A program made the translations under genes and the position numbers. A stretch of 64,000 nucleotides of DNA from Njordibacter sp937773555 (GTDB lineage: Bacteria > Pseudomonadota > Gammaproteobacteria > Pseudomonadales > Balneatricaceae), in the NCBI RefSeq assembly GCF_047730085.1, contig NZ_CP159830.1:2542001-2606000 (forward strand), read 5' to 3'. Of the stretch, positions 36,082 through 44,653 are shown piece after piece (positions within the stretch are counted from its first letter, which is position 1; the number at the start of each line of letters is the position of its first letter). Below the pieces are notes generated by a model. It saw only the letters and a program-made list of their open reading frames with translations, did not search any database and was not told where the DNA came from.

Positions 36082-36741
36082 ATGCAAGGAAGGCTCGCTT
36101 TGTTTGATTTAGACAATACATTATTAGCTGGTGATAGCGACCATGGATGGGGTGAGTTCATGGTGGCACAAGGGCTTGTTAATAGGGACGAGTATGGCAC
36201 AAGAAATGATGCTTTCTATCAAGACTATTTGGCTGGTAGTTTAGACATGGTGGCCTACGCAGAGTTTGCCCTTGCACCGCTAATGCAGCACGAGGCAACT
36301 GAACTTAGCACTATTCACAAGAAGTTTATGCAAACAACAGTTATCCCCATGATTGCACCTAAAACCCAAGCCTTATTAAAGCAGCACCGTGAGGCAGGTG
36401 ATGTGCTGGTTATCATCACCGCTACCAACGACTTTATCACAGCACCCATTGCTGAACACCTTGGCATCCCTCACCTAATTGCAACACCCACCGAGGTTAT
36501 AAACGGGCGCTATACAGGAAAGTTAAGCGGTGCTCCTTGCTTTAAAGCAGGGAAAATTGACAAGCTTAATCATTGGATGTCACTAAACGGCTATAGCATT
36601 GAAGGAGCCTGTTTCTATAGTGATTCTCACAATGATTTACCATTATTAGCATTGGTAGATGAGCCCATTGCCGTAGACCCAGATGCAACACTTGAGGCCC
36701 ACGCACAAAGTCATGGTTGGCCAGTAATAAGTTTGCGCTAA
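36082..36741 (+). CDS. HAD-IB family phosphatase (SerB-like)
   Basis: Cytoplasmic HAD hydrolase of 219 residues with motif I FDLDNTLLAGDSD (nucleophile D9, general acid D11), motif II IITATNDFI, motif III lysine in FKAGKIDKL and motif IV FYSDSHNDLPLL. A HAD-IB gene sits next to rppH in Pseudomonas too, and I recall that homologue being proposed as a histidinol-phosphate phosphatase. That is memory of the family, not shown here. Phosphoserine phosphatase-like activity is an alternative. Confidence 0.8.
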   Translation: MQGRLALFDLDNTLLAGDSDHGWGEFMVAQGLVNRDEYGTRNDAFYQDYLAGSLDMVAYAEFALAPLMQHEATELSTIHKKFMQTTVIPMIAPKTQALLKQHREAGDVLVIITATNDFITAPIAEHLGIPHLIATPTEVINGRYTGKLSGAPCFKAGKIDKLNHWMSLNGYSIEGACFYSDSHNDLPLLALVDEPIAVDPDATLEAHAQSHGWPVISLR

Positions 36742-36790
36742 ATAGCGCCTTCAGTAAGCATTGCACCGTTGCACCAGGCCCACAAAAAAG

Positions 36791-37981
36791 TTAGGCCTCA
36801 TACCAAGTGCGAAGAATAACGGACTTTAAGTAATCAGTCTCTGGAATAGCCGGGTGTACAGGGTGATCACCGCCCTGGCCTCCTTGTTCTAGCACTTGCC
36901 CCAGACGACCATTCTTACGACAGGCCTCTTGCAGCAATTGAGTAAGGCGCGTTCGTTCTAAATGCATGGAACATGAAGCAGACACTAAGATGCCTTCTGG
37001 ATTTAACAATCGCATCGCTAACTGATTAGCACGCTGGTATGCCAACTCCCCCGCTTTGATGTCTTTGCGACGGGCAATAAAGGCTGGTGGGTCAATGATG
37101 ACTATGTCGAAACGTTCTCCATCTTCATGCAACTGCTTCATCGCAGCAAAGGCATCTGCCTTTAGGCTATGTATTTTATCACTTACATTGTTCAACTGGG
37201 CTTGTTGATGCACCAAGTCTAGCGCTTGGGCCGAGGCATCCACACAAATAACTTCCTTAGCACCCGCTGCAGCAGCCTGCACGCCCCAGCCACCAATGTA
37301 GCTAAACATGTCCAAAACCCGCTTGCCCTGTGATAGCTTTTGCACTCTACGGCGGTTTAAGCGGTGGTCATAAAACCACCCCGTTTTTTGCCCATCCCAT
37401 ACAGGTGCCAAAAAGCTCACCCCATTTTCTTTTAGGGGTACAAGCTTTGGCACCTCTCCTTGAGCCACCCGCACATAATCCTCTAGGCCTTCGATGGCTC
37501 GCATTTTGCCATCATTTTTAAGCAAAATGTTGAGGCCCGGCACCACTTCATTGATAGCTAGCAACAACTGTTCAAGCAAAAGCTCGATACCAGCATTAGA
37601 CACCTGTACCACGATAACTTGGTCAAAACGGTCAATCACTAACCCCGGTAACCCATCACTATCGCCATACACCCAACGGTAGCAGTGGTCTTCAAACAGC
37701 TGTTCTCTGCTCACTAAGGCAGACTTAAGCCTACTCGCCAAACGTTCACGATTAAGAGGTTCATCAGCTTTACGGCTCACTAAACGGCCACAAATAAGCT
37801 GCTTAGGATTAATAATAGCAGTACCCAAGGCTTTACCTTTGGCATCCAACACATTCACTTGCTCACCCGGTAGGAAGCTTTGCAGAGAAGATTTACTTAC
37901 ATCAACTTCATTACTGTAAATCCACAAGTGCCCCTGACGTAAACGGCGATCCGACTTTGGTTTTAAAATTAAATCTGGCAT
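36791..37981 (-). CDS. rlmI: Class I SAM-dependent 23S rRNA (cytosine-5) methyltransferase, RlmI-like
   Basis: RNA methyltransferase of 396 residues: N-terminal PUA domain (LKPKSDRRLRQGHLWIYSNEV), a middle EEHEE-type domain (YGDSDGLPGLVIDRF) and a C-terminal Rossmann methyltransferase domain with VLDMFSYIGGWGVQAA, DIVIIDPPAF and the catalytic Cys in LVSASCSMHL. In E. coli RlmI makes m5C1962 of 23S rRNA. It starts immediately after the gcvH stop, so it is co-transcribed with gcvH and ubiI/ubiH. In the classical order gcvP would be here. Confidence 0.88.
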   Translation of the reverse strand: MPDLILKPKSDRRLRQGHLWIYSNEVDVSKSSLQSFLPGEQVNVLDAKGKALGTAIINPKQLICGRLVSRKADEPLNRERLASRLKSALVSREQLFEDHCYRWVYGDSDGLPGLVIDRFDQVIVVQVSNAGIELLLEQLLLAINEVVPGLNILLKNDGKMRAIEGLEDYVRVAQGEVPKLVPLKENGVSFLAPVWDGQKTGWFYDHRLNRRRVQKLSQGKRVLDMFSYIGGWGVQAAAAGAKEVICVDASAQALDLVHQQAQLNNVSDKIHSLKADAFAAMKQLHEDGERFDIVIIDPPAFIARRKDIKAGELAYQRANQLAMRLLNPEGILVSASCSMHLERTRLTQLLQEACRKNGRLGQVLEQGGQGGDHPVHPAIPETDYLKSVILRTWYEA

Positions 37982-38368
37982 TTATTCGTCACACAATTGG
38001 CTATAGGCTTCAGCGTCTAACAAATGCTCCAACTCTTCTGGATGAGTTAACCGTACTTGTAATAGCCAGGCATCACCATAAGGGTCTGAGTTCACTAACT
38101 CTGGGTCATCATCTAACTGCTCATTAATGGCAATTACTTCGCCAGAAACAGGCGCAAATAGATCTGAGGCAGCTTTAACAGACTCGATTACACCAAATTC
38201 ATCCTCAGACGTAAGCTGTGTGCCTACATCTGGTAGCTCAACAAATACAACATCGCCTAATTGCTCTTGGGCAAAATCTGTCACCCCAATGGTGACGATA
38301 CCGTCACCTTCATTGCGGATCCATTCATGGCTTGAAACATAGCTTAAGCCTTGAGGTAAGTCGCTCAT
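37982..38368 (-). CDS. gcvH: Glycine cleavage system H protein
   Basis: Lipoyl carrier of the glycine cleavage complex, 128 residues. The lipoylated Lys is K65 in GVIESVKAASDL, preceded by VVFVELPDVG. It lies where the E. coli-type order ubiI-gcvT-gcvH-gcvP would put it, but gcvT is missing upstream (11-base gap to ubiI) and rlmI replaces gcvP downstream. T, P and L components must therefore be elsewhere, or this H protein has another use such as a lipoyl carrier. Confidence 0.95.
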   Translation of the reverse strand: MSDLPQGLSYVSSHEWIRNEGDGIVTIGVTDFAQEQLGDVVFVELPDVGTQLTSEDEFGVIESVKAASDLFAPVSGEVIAINEQLDDDPELVNSDPYGDAWLLQVRLTHPEELEHLLDAEAYSQLCDE

Positions 38369-38378
38369 AATCGTGTCC

Positions 38379-39641
38379 TTATAGGGTATTTTTTATGGGT
38401 TGGGGCGCTTGTGATAATGGGGGTAAGTGCACACCTACTCCCATAGCTTGTTGCGCTAAATGCTGTTTTATTGGGCTTAGTCTTTGCACCCAGTTCATGC
38501 CTGTATTTCGCAATAAACTTAGCATAGGATGTTGATTACCAAATAATCTAGAAAAGCTCTCCATTAAGCTCATCATGCGAAGATTATCACCACGTCTTAG
38601 GGACTGATAATTTTCTAACACTTTTAGACTGGAAATATCATGGCCTTGCTGCTGGGCTTGTTTTAACGTTTCTACTAGAGCGGACACGTCAAGAAACCCC
38701 AAATTAACCCCTTGGCCAGCCAAGGGGTGTATGGTGTGAGCTGCGTCGCCCACCAAAACCAGCCCGGCCTGTACATAACGTTTGGCGTGGCGCTGCCTAA
38801 GCGGGATCACGTGGCGCTGATCAGTTTCAATCACAGCGCCTAACTGGCCCTCAAAGGCTTGGCTTAGGGCGTGACAGAAGTCATTTTCTGATAGTTGTTG
38901 CATCGCCTCTGCTTGTGCCTTTGGACGTGACCAGACGATAGAACAATAATGATTGTCTGGGCTTTCTTCAGCAGCAGTAGACAAGGGCAAAAAGGCCAAT
39001 ATACCGTCCTCGGTAAACCTTTGCCATGCGGTGTTTTCATGCGCTTTAGTCACTTTAACACGGGTCACTAAAGCGTGATGAGGGTAATCCCACTCGCGGG
39101 TAGGTAGCCCTGCTAACTGCCTAATTTTAGAATTAGCGCCGTCAGCTCCTACTACTATGGAAGCGCTAATTTGCTCACCACTGGCAAAGCTTAAGCGCCT
39201 TGGCGATATTTCTTGTGAAGTCAGGTCGACAATTTCACTGTGTTCGAAAAGTTGGTATTGCTTGTGCGCTAGAGTTTGGTGCAAGGCTGACGTAATCGTG
39301 CAATTTTCAACAATATGGCCCAAATAAGGCAAATGTTGCTCGGCGGCAGTAAAGTGAAGCCGACCGGTGCCACAGGCATCCCAAACATGCATAGCACTGT
39401 AGGCTTGGAAACGTGCCATATTTGCTAAAACAGGCCAAACATTGAGGTTTTTTAGCAAATTTTCAGAGGCTAAGCTTAACGCGGATACGCGCGCGTCTAC
39501 CTGCCCTAGTGGCCAATTTTGCGAAGGATTTAATTCTCCAGATTCAATTAAGGCCACCTTAAAACCAGCATCTATTAGGCCACAAGCAAGGCTTGCACCC
39601 ACCATTCCCGCGCCAACTATAGCTATGTCGAACTGGCTCAT
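38379..39641 (-). CDS. ubiI: FAD-dependent 2-polyprenylphenol hydroxylase UbiI
   Basis: Flavin monooxygenase of 420 residues for C5 hydroxylation in ubiquinone synthesis. It has the N-terminal FAD motif IAIVGAGMVGASLACGL, the mid-chain VVGADGANSKIR (DG motif) and the C-terminal LVGDAAHTIHPLAGQGVNLG. The start ATG overlaps the ubiH stop by 4 bases, so the two paralogues are translationally coupled. I call UbiI rather than UbiF by location (ubiH-ubiI-gcvH, the visC place). Confidence 0.87.
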   Translation of the reverse strand: MSQFDIAIVGAGMVGASLACGLIDAGFKVALIESGELNPSQNWPLGQVDARVSALSLASENLLKNLNVWPVLANMARFQAYSAMHVWDACGTGRLHFTAAEQHLPYLGHIVENCTITSALHQTLAHKQYQLFEHSEIVDLTSQEISPRRLSFASGEQISASIVVGADGANSKIRQLAGLPTREWDYPHHALVTRVKVTKAHENTAWQRFTEDGILAFLPLSTAAEESPDNHYCSIVWSRPKAQAEAMQQLSENDFCHALSQAFEGQLGAVIETDQRHVIPLRQRHAKRYVQAGLVLVGDAAHTIHPLAGQGVNLGFLDVSALVETLKQAQQQGHDISSLKVLENYQSLRRGDNLRMMSLMESFSRLFGNQHPMLSLLRNTGMNWVQRLSPIKQHLAQQAMGVGVHLPPLSQAPQPIKNTL

Positions 39642-40975
39642 AGATTTGTCTCACAGCTGTTTTCTGAAGCAAAATTGTTTACCGGAGGCATCACTAAAAC
39701 CTCTGCCAAAGGCACATCTAAACCCATAGCTGCGCGGGTAAAGAGGGTCTTTACCATAGGCACCTGCTGCATGGTTAATAGGCCTAATTGCCTTAACACA
39801 GAGTAATGAAGCTTTTTACTAGAAAAAAGCTTCATTACCTTGTCACTGGTACCAATGACACGTCCTTGGTCCCTTCGGCTAATGTCAACAAACTGGTTTA
39901 AATTGGTCAAGTCACCTATAGGGGTGCCTTGTTTACAGGCTTTTAGTACTGATTCAGCTAATGCAAAACTACCCCGTAACGCTAGGTTGAATCCTTGGCC
40001 AGCAATGGGGTGTAACGTATGAGCTGCGTTACCTACAACGGCTAAGCCTTGTCTAGCCTGCTCAGCAGCAACACTTAGAGAGAGCGGATACACTTGGCGA
40101 TCACCAATAGCCCGAAGCTTGCCCATGGGATAACCCACATTTTGTTGAATTTCTTCTAGTAACTGGTCATCATGCATTTGCTCTAATTCAGCTTGGCGGG
40201 CAATGGGTTGCGTCCACACTAAGGCAGCACGGTGTTTATCTTCGACGCTGGGCAAGGGCAATAGTGCCAAGGGGCCCGATGAGGTAAATCGCTCACAAGC
40301 AAGGCCAAAGTGGTGCCGGTCTAGTTCTAAATTAGCCACTAAAGCCACTTGATCATAATTTTGGATTTGATCAAACATGCCCAACTGATGGCGCAAATGT
40401 GACCGTCCGCCGTCGGCCATAACAACTAACTGTGCAGTAAGAGTGCCGCATTCCCCAAGGCGCTTATATTGCAGCTGACTATTTTGACGTGAGTTATCAA
40501 TAGCCGTCACTTCTGCCTGATCAATGAGGTGCACAAAGTCACTGCAACGTTGATTTATTTGCTCTAAGAAAACCTGCCCCATGGCCTGATTCTGCAACAC
40601 ATAACCTAGGGCCTCACGCTGCATCTCAGAGGCCTTCATATCGCTCTTCCAAGGCTGGCCTTGGTCACTCACTTGAATAGTGTTGATGGCTTGGGCATGG
40701 CCACGTAAATGTTGCCATAAGTGGATACTATGCAATAAGTTGCGGCTACCAAGAGCCAGTGCTGTGGCACGCCCATCTAAAACACCTGCAGCTGTGGGTG
40801 TTGTAGCGCCTATGGGTGCCACATCAAGTAACGCAATAGATAACCCATAAGCCTTTGCCGTGCCAGCTAGCGCTAAACATAAACTCGCACCAACTAAACC
40901 ACCTCCCACAATAACAATATCGTAGCTTTTGGAAAACTGAGTGCCGATAGGGCGTTCGTCTAAATCTTCAGCCAT
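39638..40975 (-). CDS. ubiH: 2-octaprenyl-6-methoxyphenyl hydroxylase UbiH
   Basis: Flavin monooxygenase of 445 residues for C1 hydroxylation in ubiquinone synthesis. It has IVIVGGGLVGASLCLALAG, VVMADGGRSHLR and VVGNAAHTLHPIAGQGFNLALRG. The start A is shared with the pepP stop (TAATG), and the 3' end overlaps ubiI by 4 bases. Codons for SDKVMKLFSSKKLHYS contain a perfect 15-bp inverted repeat at 39803-39838, a feature not required by the protein. Confidence 0.9.
   Translation of the reverse strand: MAEDLDERPIGTQFSKSYDIVIVGGGLVGASLCLALAGTAKAYGLSIALLDVAPIGATTPTAAGVLDGRATALALGSRNLLHSIHLWQHLRGHAQAINTIQVSDQGQPWKSDMKASEMQREALGYVLQNQAMGQVFLEQINQRCSDFVHLIDQAEVTAIDNSRQNSQLQYKRLGECGTLTAQLVVMADGGRSHLRHQLGMFDQIQNYDQVALVANLELDRHHFGLACERFTSSGPLALLPLPSVEDKHRAALVWTQPIARQAELEQMHDDQLLEEIQQNVGYPMGKLRAIGDRQVYPLSLSVAAEQARQGLAVVGNAAHTLHPIAGQGFNLALRGSFALAESVLKACKQGTPIGDLTNLNQFVDISRRDQGRVIGTSDKVMKLFSSKKLHYSVLRQLGLLTMQQVPMVKTLFTRAAMGLDVPLAEVLVMPPVNNFASENSCETNL
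39803..39838. repeat. Perfect 15-bp inverted repeat inside ubiH
   Basis: Arms GTAATGAAGCTTTTT (39803-39817) and its exact complement (39824-39838) with a 6-base loop. It lies in coding sequence, near codon 380 of ubiH. No T-run follows, so it is not a standard terminator. The RNA would form a strong hairpin in the ubiH-ubiI message. Confidence 0.85.
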
Positions 40976-42288
40976 TAGCCCGCCATTAACGTTTCGATAT
41001 CTGCCACAGTCACGGGCAGGTATTCAGTAAGGTTACGATAACCATCTTTTGTCACCAAGATATTGTCTTCAATACGAACGCCAATACCACGCCATTCAGG
41101 GGCAATGCTGGCATCGTCTGGGTCTATATAAATACCAGGCTCTACTGTCGTTACCATGCCTTGGATAAGTGGGCGGGATTCTCCATTGAATTTATAGATA
41201 CCCACATCGTGCACATCCATGCCAAGCCAATGGCCAATATTATGCATATAAAATTTGCGATAACTTTGGTCTGCAATATTTTTGTCTCGCTCACCAGTTA
41301 ACAAGCCTATATCAATTAAGCCCTGAGTAATTACCTCTACTGCGGCATTTTGCATGTCGGTAAATACCGCTCCAGGCTTAATACAGGCTAAGGCCGCTGT
41401 ATGGGCGGACAACACTAGCTCATAAATAGTTTTTTGAGCTTCACTAAAGCGGCCGTTAACTGGGAAAGTACGGGTAATATCTGAAGCATAGTGATCCAGC
41501 TCACAACCTGCATCAATTAATACCAGATCACCATCCTGTAATACTTGATCATTGTTGGTGTAGTGCAAAATGCAGGCATTGTCACCACCCGCTACAATAG
41601 AGCCATACGCCAAGCGCTGACTACCTTGCACCGAAAACTGGTGGTGCACTTCAGCAGCCAGTTGAAATTCATTCATACCCACTTTGCACACACTCATGGC
41701 GCGTTTATGGGCAACCACACTTATATTGCTAGCCCGCACCATTTGATCTATTTCAGCGGCAGATTTTAACAGACGCATGGCATCTACAAGAGGATCAAGG
41801 TCCACAAGCTGAGTGGGAGATATTTTTCCCTGACGTGATAAGCCACGCAACTTAGATAAACTCTGCTGCACCAACTCAGCAGTATTGTCACGGCTAAAGC
41901 CGAAAACCACCTGGCTTGCGCCATCTAATAACTCTATGAGTTGCGCCACTAGCGTTTCGCTGGTGTATGCGTTGTCTATCATCAATGTATGTGGTGCAGC
42001 ATCCACACCTAGACGGCGACCATGCCAAATTTCTTGTAACTTGTCTTTGCTACGACAAAAAATGTTGCTGGAGCAGCCTTCTGGCCCATTAACTAGTACC
42101 AAGGTGGTATGCGGCTCCACCATACCCGATAGATAATAAAAACTGCTGTCTTGACGGTAATCATGCTCTACATCACCGTTTCGAATATATACCGGAGCAC
42201 ACTGAATGATCACAACTGCTCCTTGAGGCAGCTGCTGCATTAGGTCCTTACGTCGCTTGCTATATTCTATAGTGGCTAACTTAGTCAT
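40975..42288 (-). CDS. pepP: Xaa-Pro aminopeptidase P
   Basis: Metallopeptidase that removes N-terminal residues before proline. The 437-residue protein has an N-terminal creatinase-like domain and a C-terminal pita-bread domain with metal ligands in IDAGCELDHYASDITRTFP (two Asp), MHNIGHWLGMDVHD (His), TTVEPGIYID (Glu) and VRIEDNIL (Glu). It lies between ygfB and ubiH, as in E. coli and Pseudomonas. Confidence 0.95.
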   Translation of the reverse strand: MTKLATIEYSKRRKDLMQQLPQGAVVIIQCAPVYIRNGDVEHDYRQDSSFYYLSGMVEPHTTLVLVNGPEGCSSNIFCRSKDKLQEIWHGRRLGVDAAPHTLMIDNAYTSETLVAQLIELLDGASQVVFGFSRDNTAELVQQSLSKLRGLSRQGKISPTQLVDLDPLVDAMRLLKSAAEIDQMVRASNISVVAHKRAMSVCKVGMNEFQLAAEVHHQFSVQGSQRLAYGSIVAGGDNACILHYTNNDQVLQDGDLVLIDAGCELDHYASDITRTFPVNGRFSEAQKTIYELVLSAHTAALACIKPGAVFTDMQNAAVEVITQGLIDIGLLTGERDKNIADQSYRKFYMHNIGHWLGMDVHDVGIYKFNGESRPLIQGMVTTVEPGIYIDPDDASIAPEWRGIGVRIEDNILVTKDGYRNLTEYLPVTVADIETLMAG

Positions 42289-42300
42289 GGCATTTTGCTC

Positions 42301-42900
42301 TTAATGTACTTGCTGAGGTACTTTTTTTTGGGCACTGTGGGACGGTAAATTAAATTCTGCAAATACCATCATTGCAGCCAAACGCACATACTCAACCAGT
42401 TCTATATAACTGGTTTCTGCACTGTCTCCTTCTAGCTCTTCGTCATCCGCATCAAAGGACACTTGGGCAATATTAGCAAGGTCTTCCATTGAGTCGGTGA
42501 TTTCACTGGAAAGTGTTTGCTTGCTGCGATCAAAACCTAAGCCAAACCCACTTAAAAAACCACTACACCAAGCGCCCAAGGACTCTGTTCTGCCTGTCAG
42601 CTCGGCATCGTCTTCTGGAAGCAGTAATTGGAACCCAAAATCAGCTGCCGTTAATTGCTCTAGCACCAAATCATAAAGTGTCACCAATTCAGCTTTGTCA
42701 TCATCATCTTCTAGCTCTTGCACATCTAAATGGGCCACAACCATGGCCAGCCAAGCCTCAGCATCAGCTCGAACACCGGCTGCCAGCTGCCCTGTAAGCA
42801 ATCCGTGTAATTCAGATGGAGTACCGAAAGCCCCCAACTCAACAAACATGTCTGCAAAGTCATCAAATACGTAGTTTAGTTGTGGCGTGGTCTCAGTCAT
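42301..42900 (-). CDS. ygfB: UPF0149 family protein YgfB
   Basis: Acidic protein of 199 residues with the family features FGTPSELHGLLTGQLAAG and GAWCSGFLSGFGLG. In Pseudomonas aeruginosa YgfB has been described as affecting beta-lactamase control, but the general role is unclear. It starts the ygfB-pepP-ubiH-ubiI-gcvH-rlmI operon; 140 bases separate it from the divergent cell-division genes, enough for both promoters. Confidence 0.88.
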   Translation of the reverse strand: MTETTPQLNYVFDDFADMFVELGAFGTPSELHGLLTGQLAAGVRADAEAWLAMVVAHLDVQELEDDDDKAELVTLYDLVLEQLTAADFGFQLLLPEDDAELTGRTESLGAWCSGFLSGFGLGFDRSKQTLSSEITDSMEDLANIAQVSFDADDEELEGDSAETSYIELVEYVRLAAMMVFAEFNLPSHSAQKKVPQQVH

Positions 42901-43040
42901 TAGTTTGGCTCTAGCTTTAAATTATCAGTTTATTATACCTGAGCTGAACGCATTCTCTAGAGCTTTTATACGGCGTTACTAGACAGTAGCGTAATTTACT
43001 ATAAAATCTAAGCATAGATTATCTTTTAAGTGGCCCAGCA

Positions 43041-43295
43041 ATGTCGACCATCAATGCCTTGGTACATCACATCGACCAGTTGTTAACTCAACACCGCGCC
43101 TTACAGCACGAATATGCAATGCTTCAAAGCAGTGTGGCGCAGCTAGAAGAACAATTAATAAAGCAGCAGGCTGCCAACGCCTTAGCACAAGAAGCCTTTG
43201 TAAAGCCTGCACAAGCCCACAACCAAAACCTAGAAGATGACTTAAATCATTTAATCAGCTTATTTGACCAAGCAACGGAAGCTCACCATGACTGA
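43041..43295 (+). CDS. Small coiled-coil protein, ZapB-like (TIGR02449 type)
   Basis: Protein of 84 residues, nearly all helix, with heptad-like hydrophobic spacing (HHIDQLLTQHRALQHEYAML, then SSVAQLEEQLIKQQ). Upstream of zapA in many gammaproteobacteria there is a small coiled-coil gene of this kind; I match it by size, position and character. Its stop overlaps the zapA start by 8 bases (ATGACTGA). A role at the division site with ZapA is inferred. Confidence 0.75.
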   Translation: MSTINALVHHIDQLLTQHRALQHEYAMLQSSVAQLEEQLIKQQAANALAQEAFVKPAQAHNQNLEDDLNHLISLFDQATEAHHD

Positions 43296-43566
43296 CACAA
43301 CAGCAGTACAAGTTTCCATTTTAGCTCAAAGGTATACCCTCACTTGCCCTGCTGGCAAAGAAGCTAACTTGCGCCAGGCTGCTGAGAATTTAGATCAAAT
43401 ACTGCAGGATATTAAATCAAGTGGCCGGGTAATGGGTTTAGAGCGTATGGCAGTAATGGCAGCCTTGAACATGAGTGCGGAGCTAATAGATACTCAAGAG
43501 CAGCTAATTAATTTGGAAACAGCACTTGAGCATTTAGACAAAAGAGTTAATGACAGCCTAAGTTAG
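43288..43566 (+). CDS. zapA: Cell division protein ZapA
   Basis: FtsZ-ring stabiliser. The 92 residues from the ATG at 43288 (MTDTTAVQVSIL) have the ZapA N-terminal domain (VSILAQRYTLTCPAGKEANL) and a C-terminal coiled coil (MSAELIDTQEQLINLETALE). GGAAG precedes the start. A TTG at 43264 would add eight residues not seen in the family. It is followed by 6S RNA, the standard zapA-ssrS pair. Confidence 0.94.
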   Translation: MTDTTAVQVSILAQRYTLTCPAGKEANLRQAAENLDQILQDIKSSGRVMGLERMAVMAALNMSAELIDTQEQLINLETALEHLDKRVNDSLS

Positions 43567-43587
43567 CCTTTTATTCTCTAATTTAGG

Positions 43588-43616
43588 TTCCATTCTTAAA
43601 AACTCAGGCCTATAAT
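43588..43616 (+). promoter_or_regulatory. 6S RNA promoter
   Basis: TTCCAT (43588-43593), 17 bases, TATAAT (43611-43616), placing the start near 43623, exactly where the 6S closing stem begins. Confidence 0.7.
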
Positions 43617-43622
43617 ACCAAC

Positions 43623-43803
43623 AGACTCCCTGTGGTACTCGACATTCGATAACGTCCTTGAGCCGATTTATATACCCAGGGGGCTTCTCGGCTTTGCTTT
43701 GTGCATGTCCACTTGCTGGAACGCCTTCCGCTTAGTCAGGAGCTCCCAACTTGAACCGTCGGGTTCAGGGCAACCATCGGAAACGACACCTTGGGGAGTC
43801 TTT
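43623..43803 (+). ncRNA. ssrS: 6S RNA
   Basis: About 180-base RNA that mimics an open promoter and sequesters sigma-70 RNA polymerase. The ends pair (AGACTCCC at 43623-43630 with GGGGAGTCT at 43793-43801). Internal sequences match known 6S RNA: CCTTGAGCCGAT near the 5' side and CTTGAACC-gtc-GGGTTCAGGG near the 3' side, a hairpin conserved in E. coli. It follows zapA as usual, but the folate gene ygfA (fau) that normally follows is replaced by cpxRA-like genes. Exact ends are estimated from pairing. Confidence 0.92.
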
Positions 43804-43843
43804 AACTTCCACTCTGGTAGAGTTATCACCTAACTCCAAACAC

Positions 43844-43858
43844 GTAAAATTCTGTAAA
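43844..43858 (+). promoter_or_regulatory. CpxR box upstream of cpxR
   Basis: GTAAA-ATTCT-GTAAA, an exact match to the CpxR consensus GTAAA-N5-GTAAA, 91 bases before the response-regulator start. A downstream candidate promoter is CTGTCA-18-TATACT (43885-43914). This suggests autoregulation and supports naming the pair CpxRA. Confidence 0.75.
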
Positions 43859-43948
43859 ATACATCCCCAATACCTATGCCTGCTCTGTCAGTATGGGCCA
43901 AACGCATCTATACTCTAACAAACACTGCCCATTCTGAGGATTGAACTC

Positions 43949-44653
43949 ATGACTACCCGCATTTTGTTAATTGAAGATGATCAGGAGCTCAATGAGTTAT
44001 TGAGCGAGTTTTTGGCATTAGAAAACTTTGAAGTAGACCAAGCCTTTGATGGTGAACAAGGACTTAATATGGCCTTGAATGGCCAGTATGATGCCTTGGT
44101 CCTTGATATTATGATGCCTAAGATGAATGGTCTAGACCTTCTCAAACAATTTCGTGTCAACAATAAAACACCTGTACTTATGCTGACTGCTCGTAGTGAC
44201 GAGGTAGACCGCATTGTAGGGTTTGAAATGGGAGCAGACGATTATCTGCCGAAACCCTGCAACCCAAGAGAGATTGTTGCCCGTATTCGCGCCATATTAA
44301 GGCGGGTAGAAATGGATAAAGCAGGCATGCAAGCCAGCGGCAGTCGCCAAGTGATTATCCGAGAGGATGTAGAACTAAACCACAATACACGTATCGTATC
44401 CAAGCAGGGTGAAGACCTAGATCTCACCAGCACAGAGTTTAATCTTTTAGCCAGTTTGCTGGAGAAAGCAGGCCAAGTGCTGAGTAAAGAAGAGCTCACA
44501 GAAACAGCATTAGGCCGTCACTTAGCCTTATACGATCGCAGTGTCGATATGCATATGAGTAACCTAAGGCGAAAAATAGGGCCATTTTCAAGCAATGAAC
44601 CGCGTATAAAAACGATACGAGGCGTTGGATACCAGTATGTCATTAATGACTAA
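43949..44653 (+). CDS. cpxR: Response regulator, CpxR-like (OmpR family)
   Basis: DNA-binding regulator of 234 residues. The receiver domain has D10/D11, phospho-acceptor D53 (VLDIMMPKMNG), T80 and K102. The winged-helix output domain shows LTSTEFNLLASLLEKAG and ALGRHLALYDRSVDMHMSNLRRKIG, which resembles the E. coli CpxR segment closely. With the GTAAA-N5-GTAAA site upstream this supports CpxR over other OmpR-family members. It overlaps the kinase gene by about 17 bases. Confidence 0.85.
   Translation: MTTRILLIEDDQELNELLSEFLALENFEVDQAFDGEQGLNMALNGQYDALVLDIMMPKMNGLDLLKQFRVNNKTPVLMLTARSDEVDRIVGFEMGADDYLPKPCNPREIVARIRAILRRVEMDKAGMQASGSRQVIIREDVELNHNTRIVSKQGEDLDLTSTEFNLLASLLEKAGQVLSKEELTETALGRHLALYDRSVDMHMSNLRRKIGPFSSNEPRIKTIRGVGYQYVIND

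Noticed and set aside
43811..43823. ACTCT-GGT-AGAGT hairpin after 6S RNA as its terminator
   Set aside because: Only 5 bp with no T-run; 6S RNA 3' ends are normally made by processing, so I do not call a terminator.
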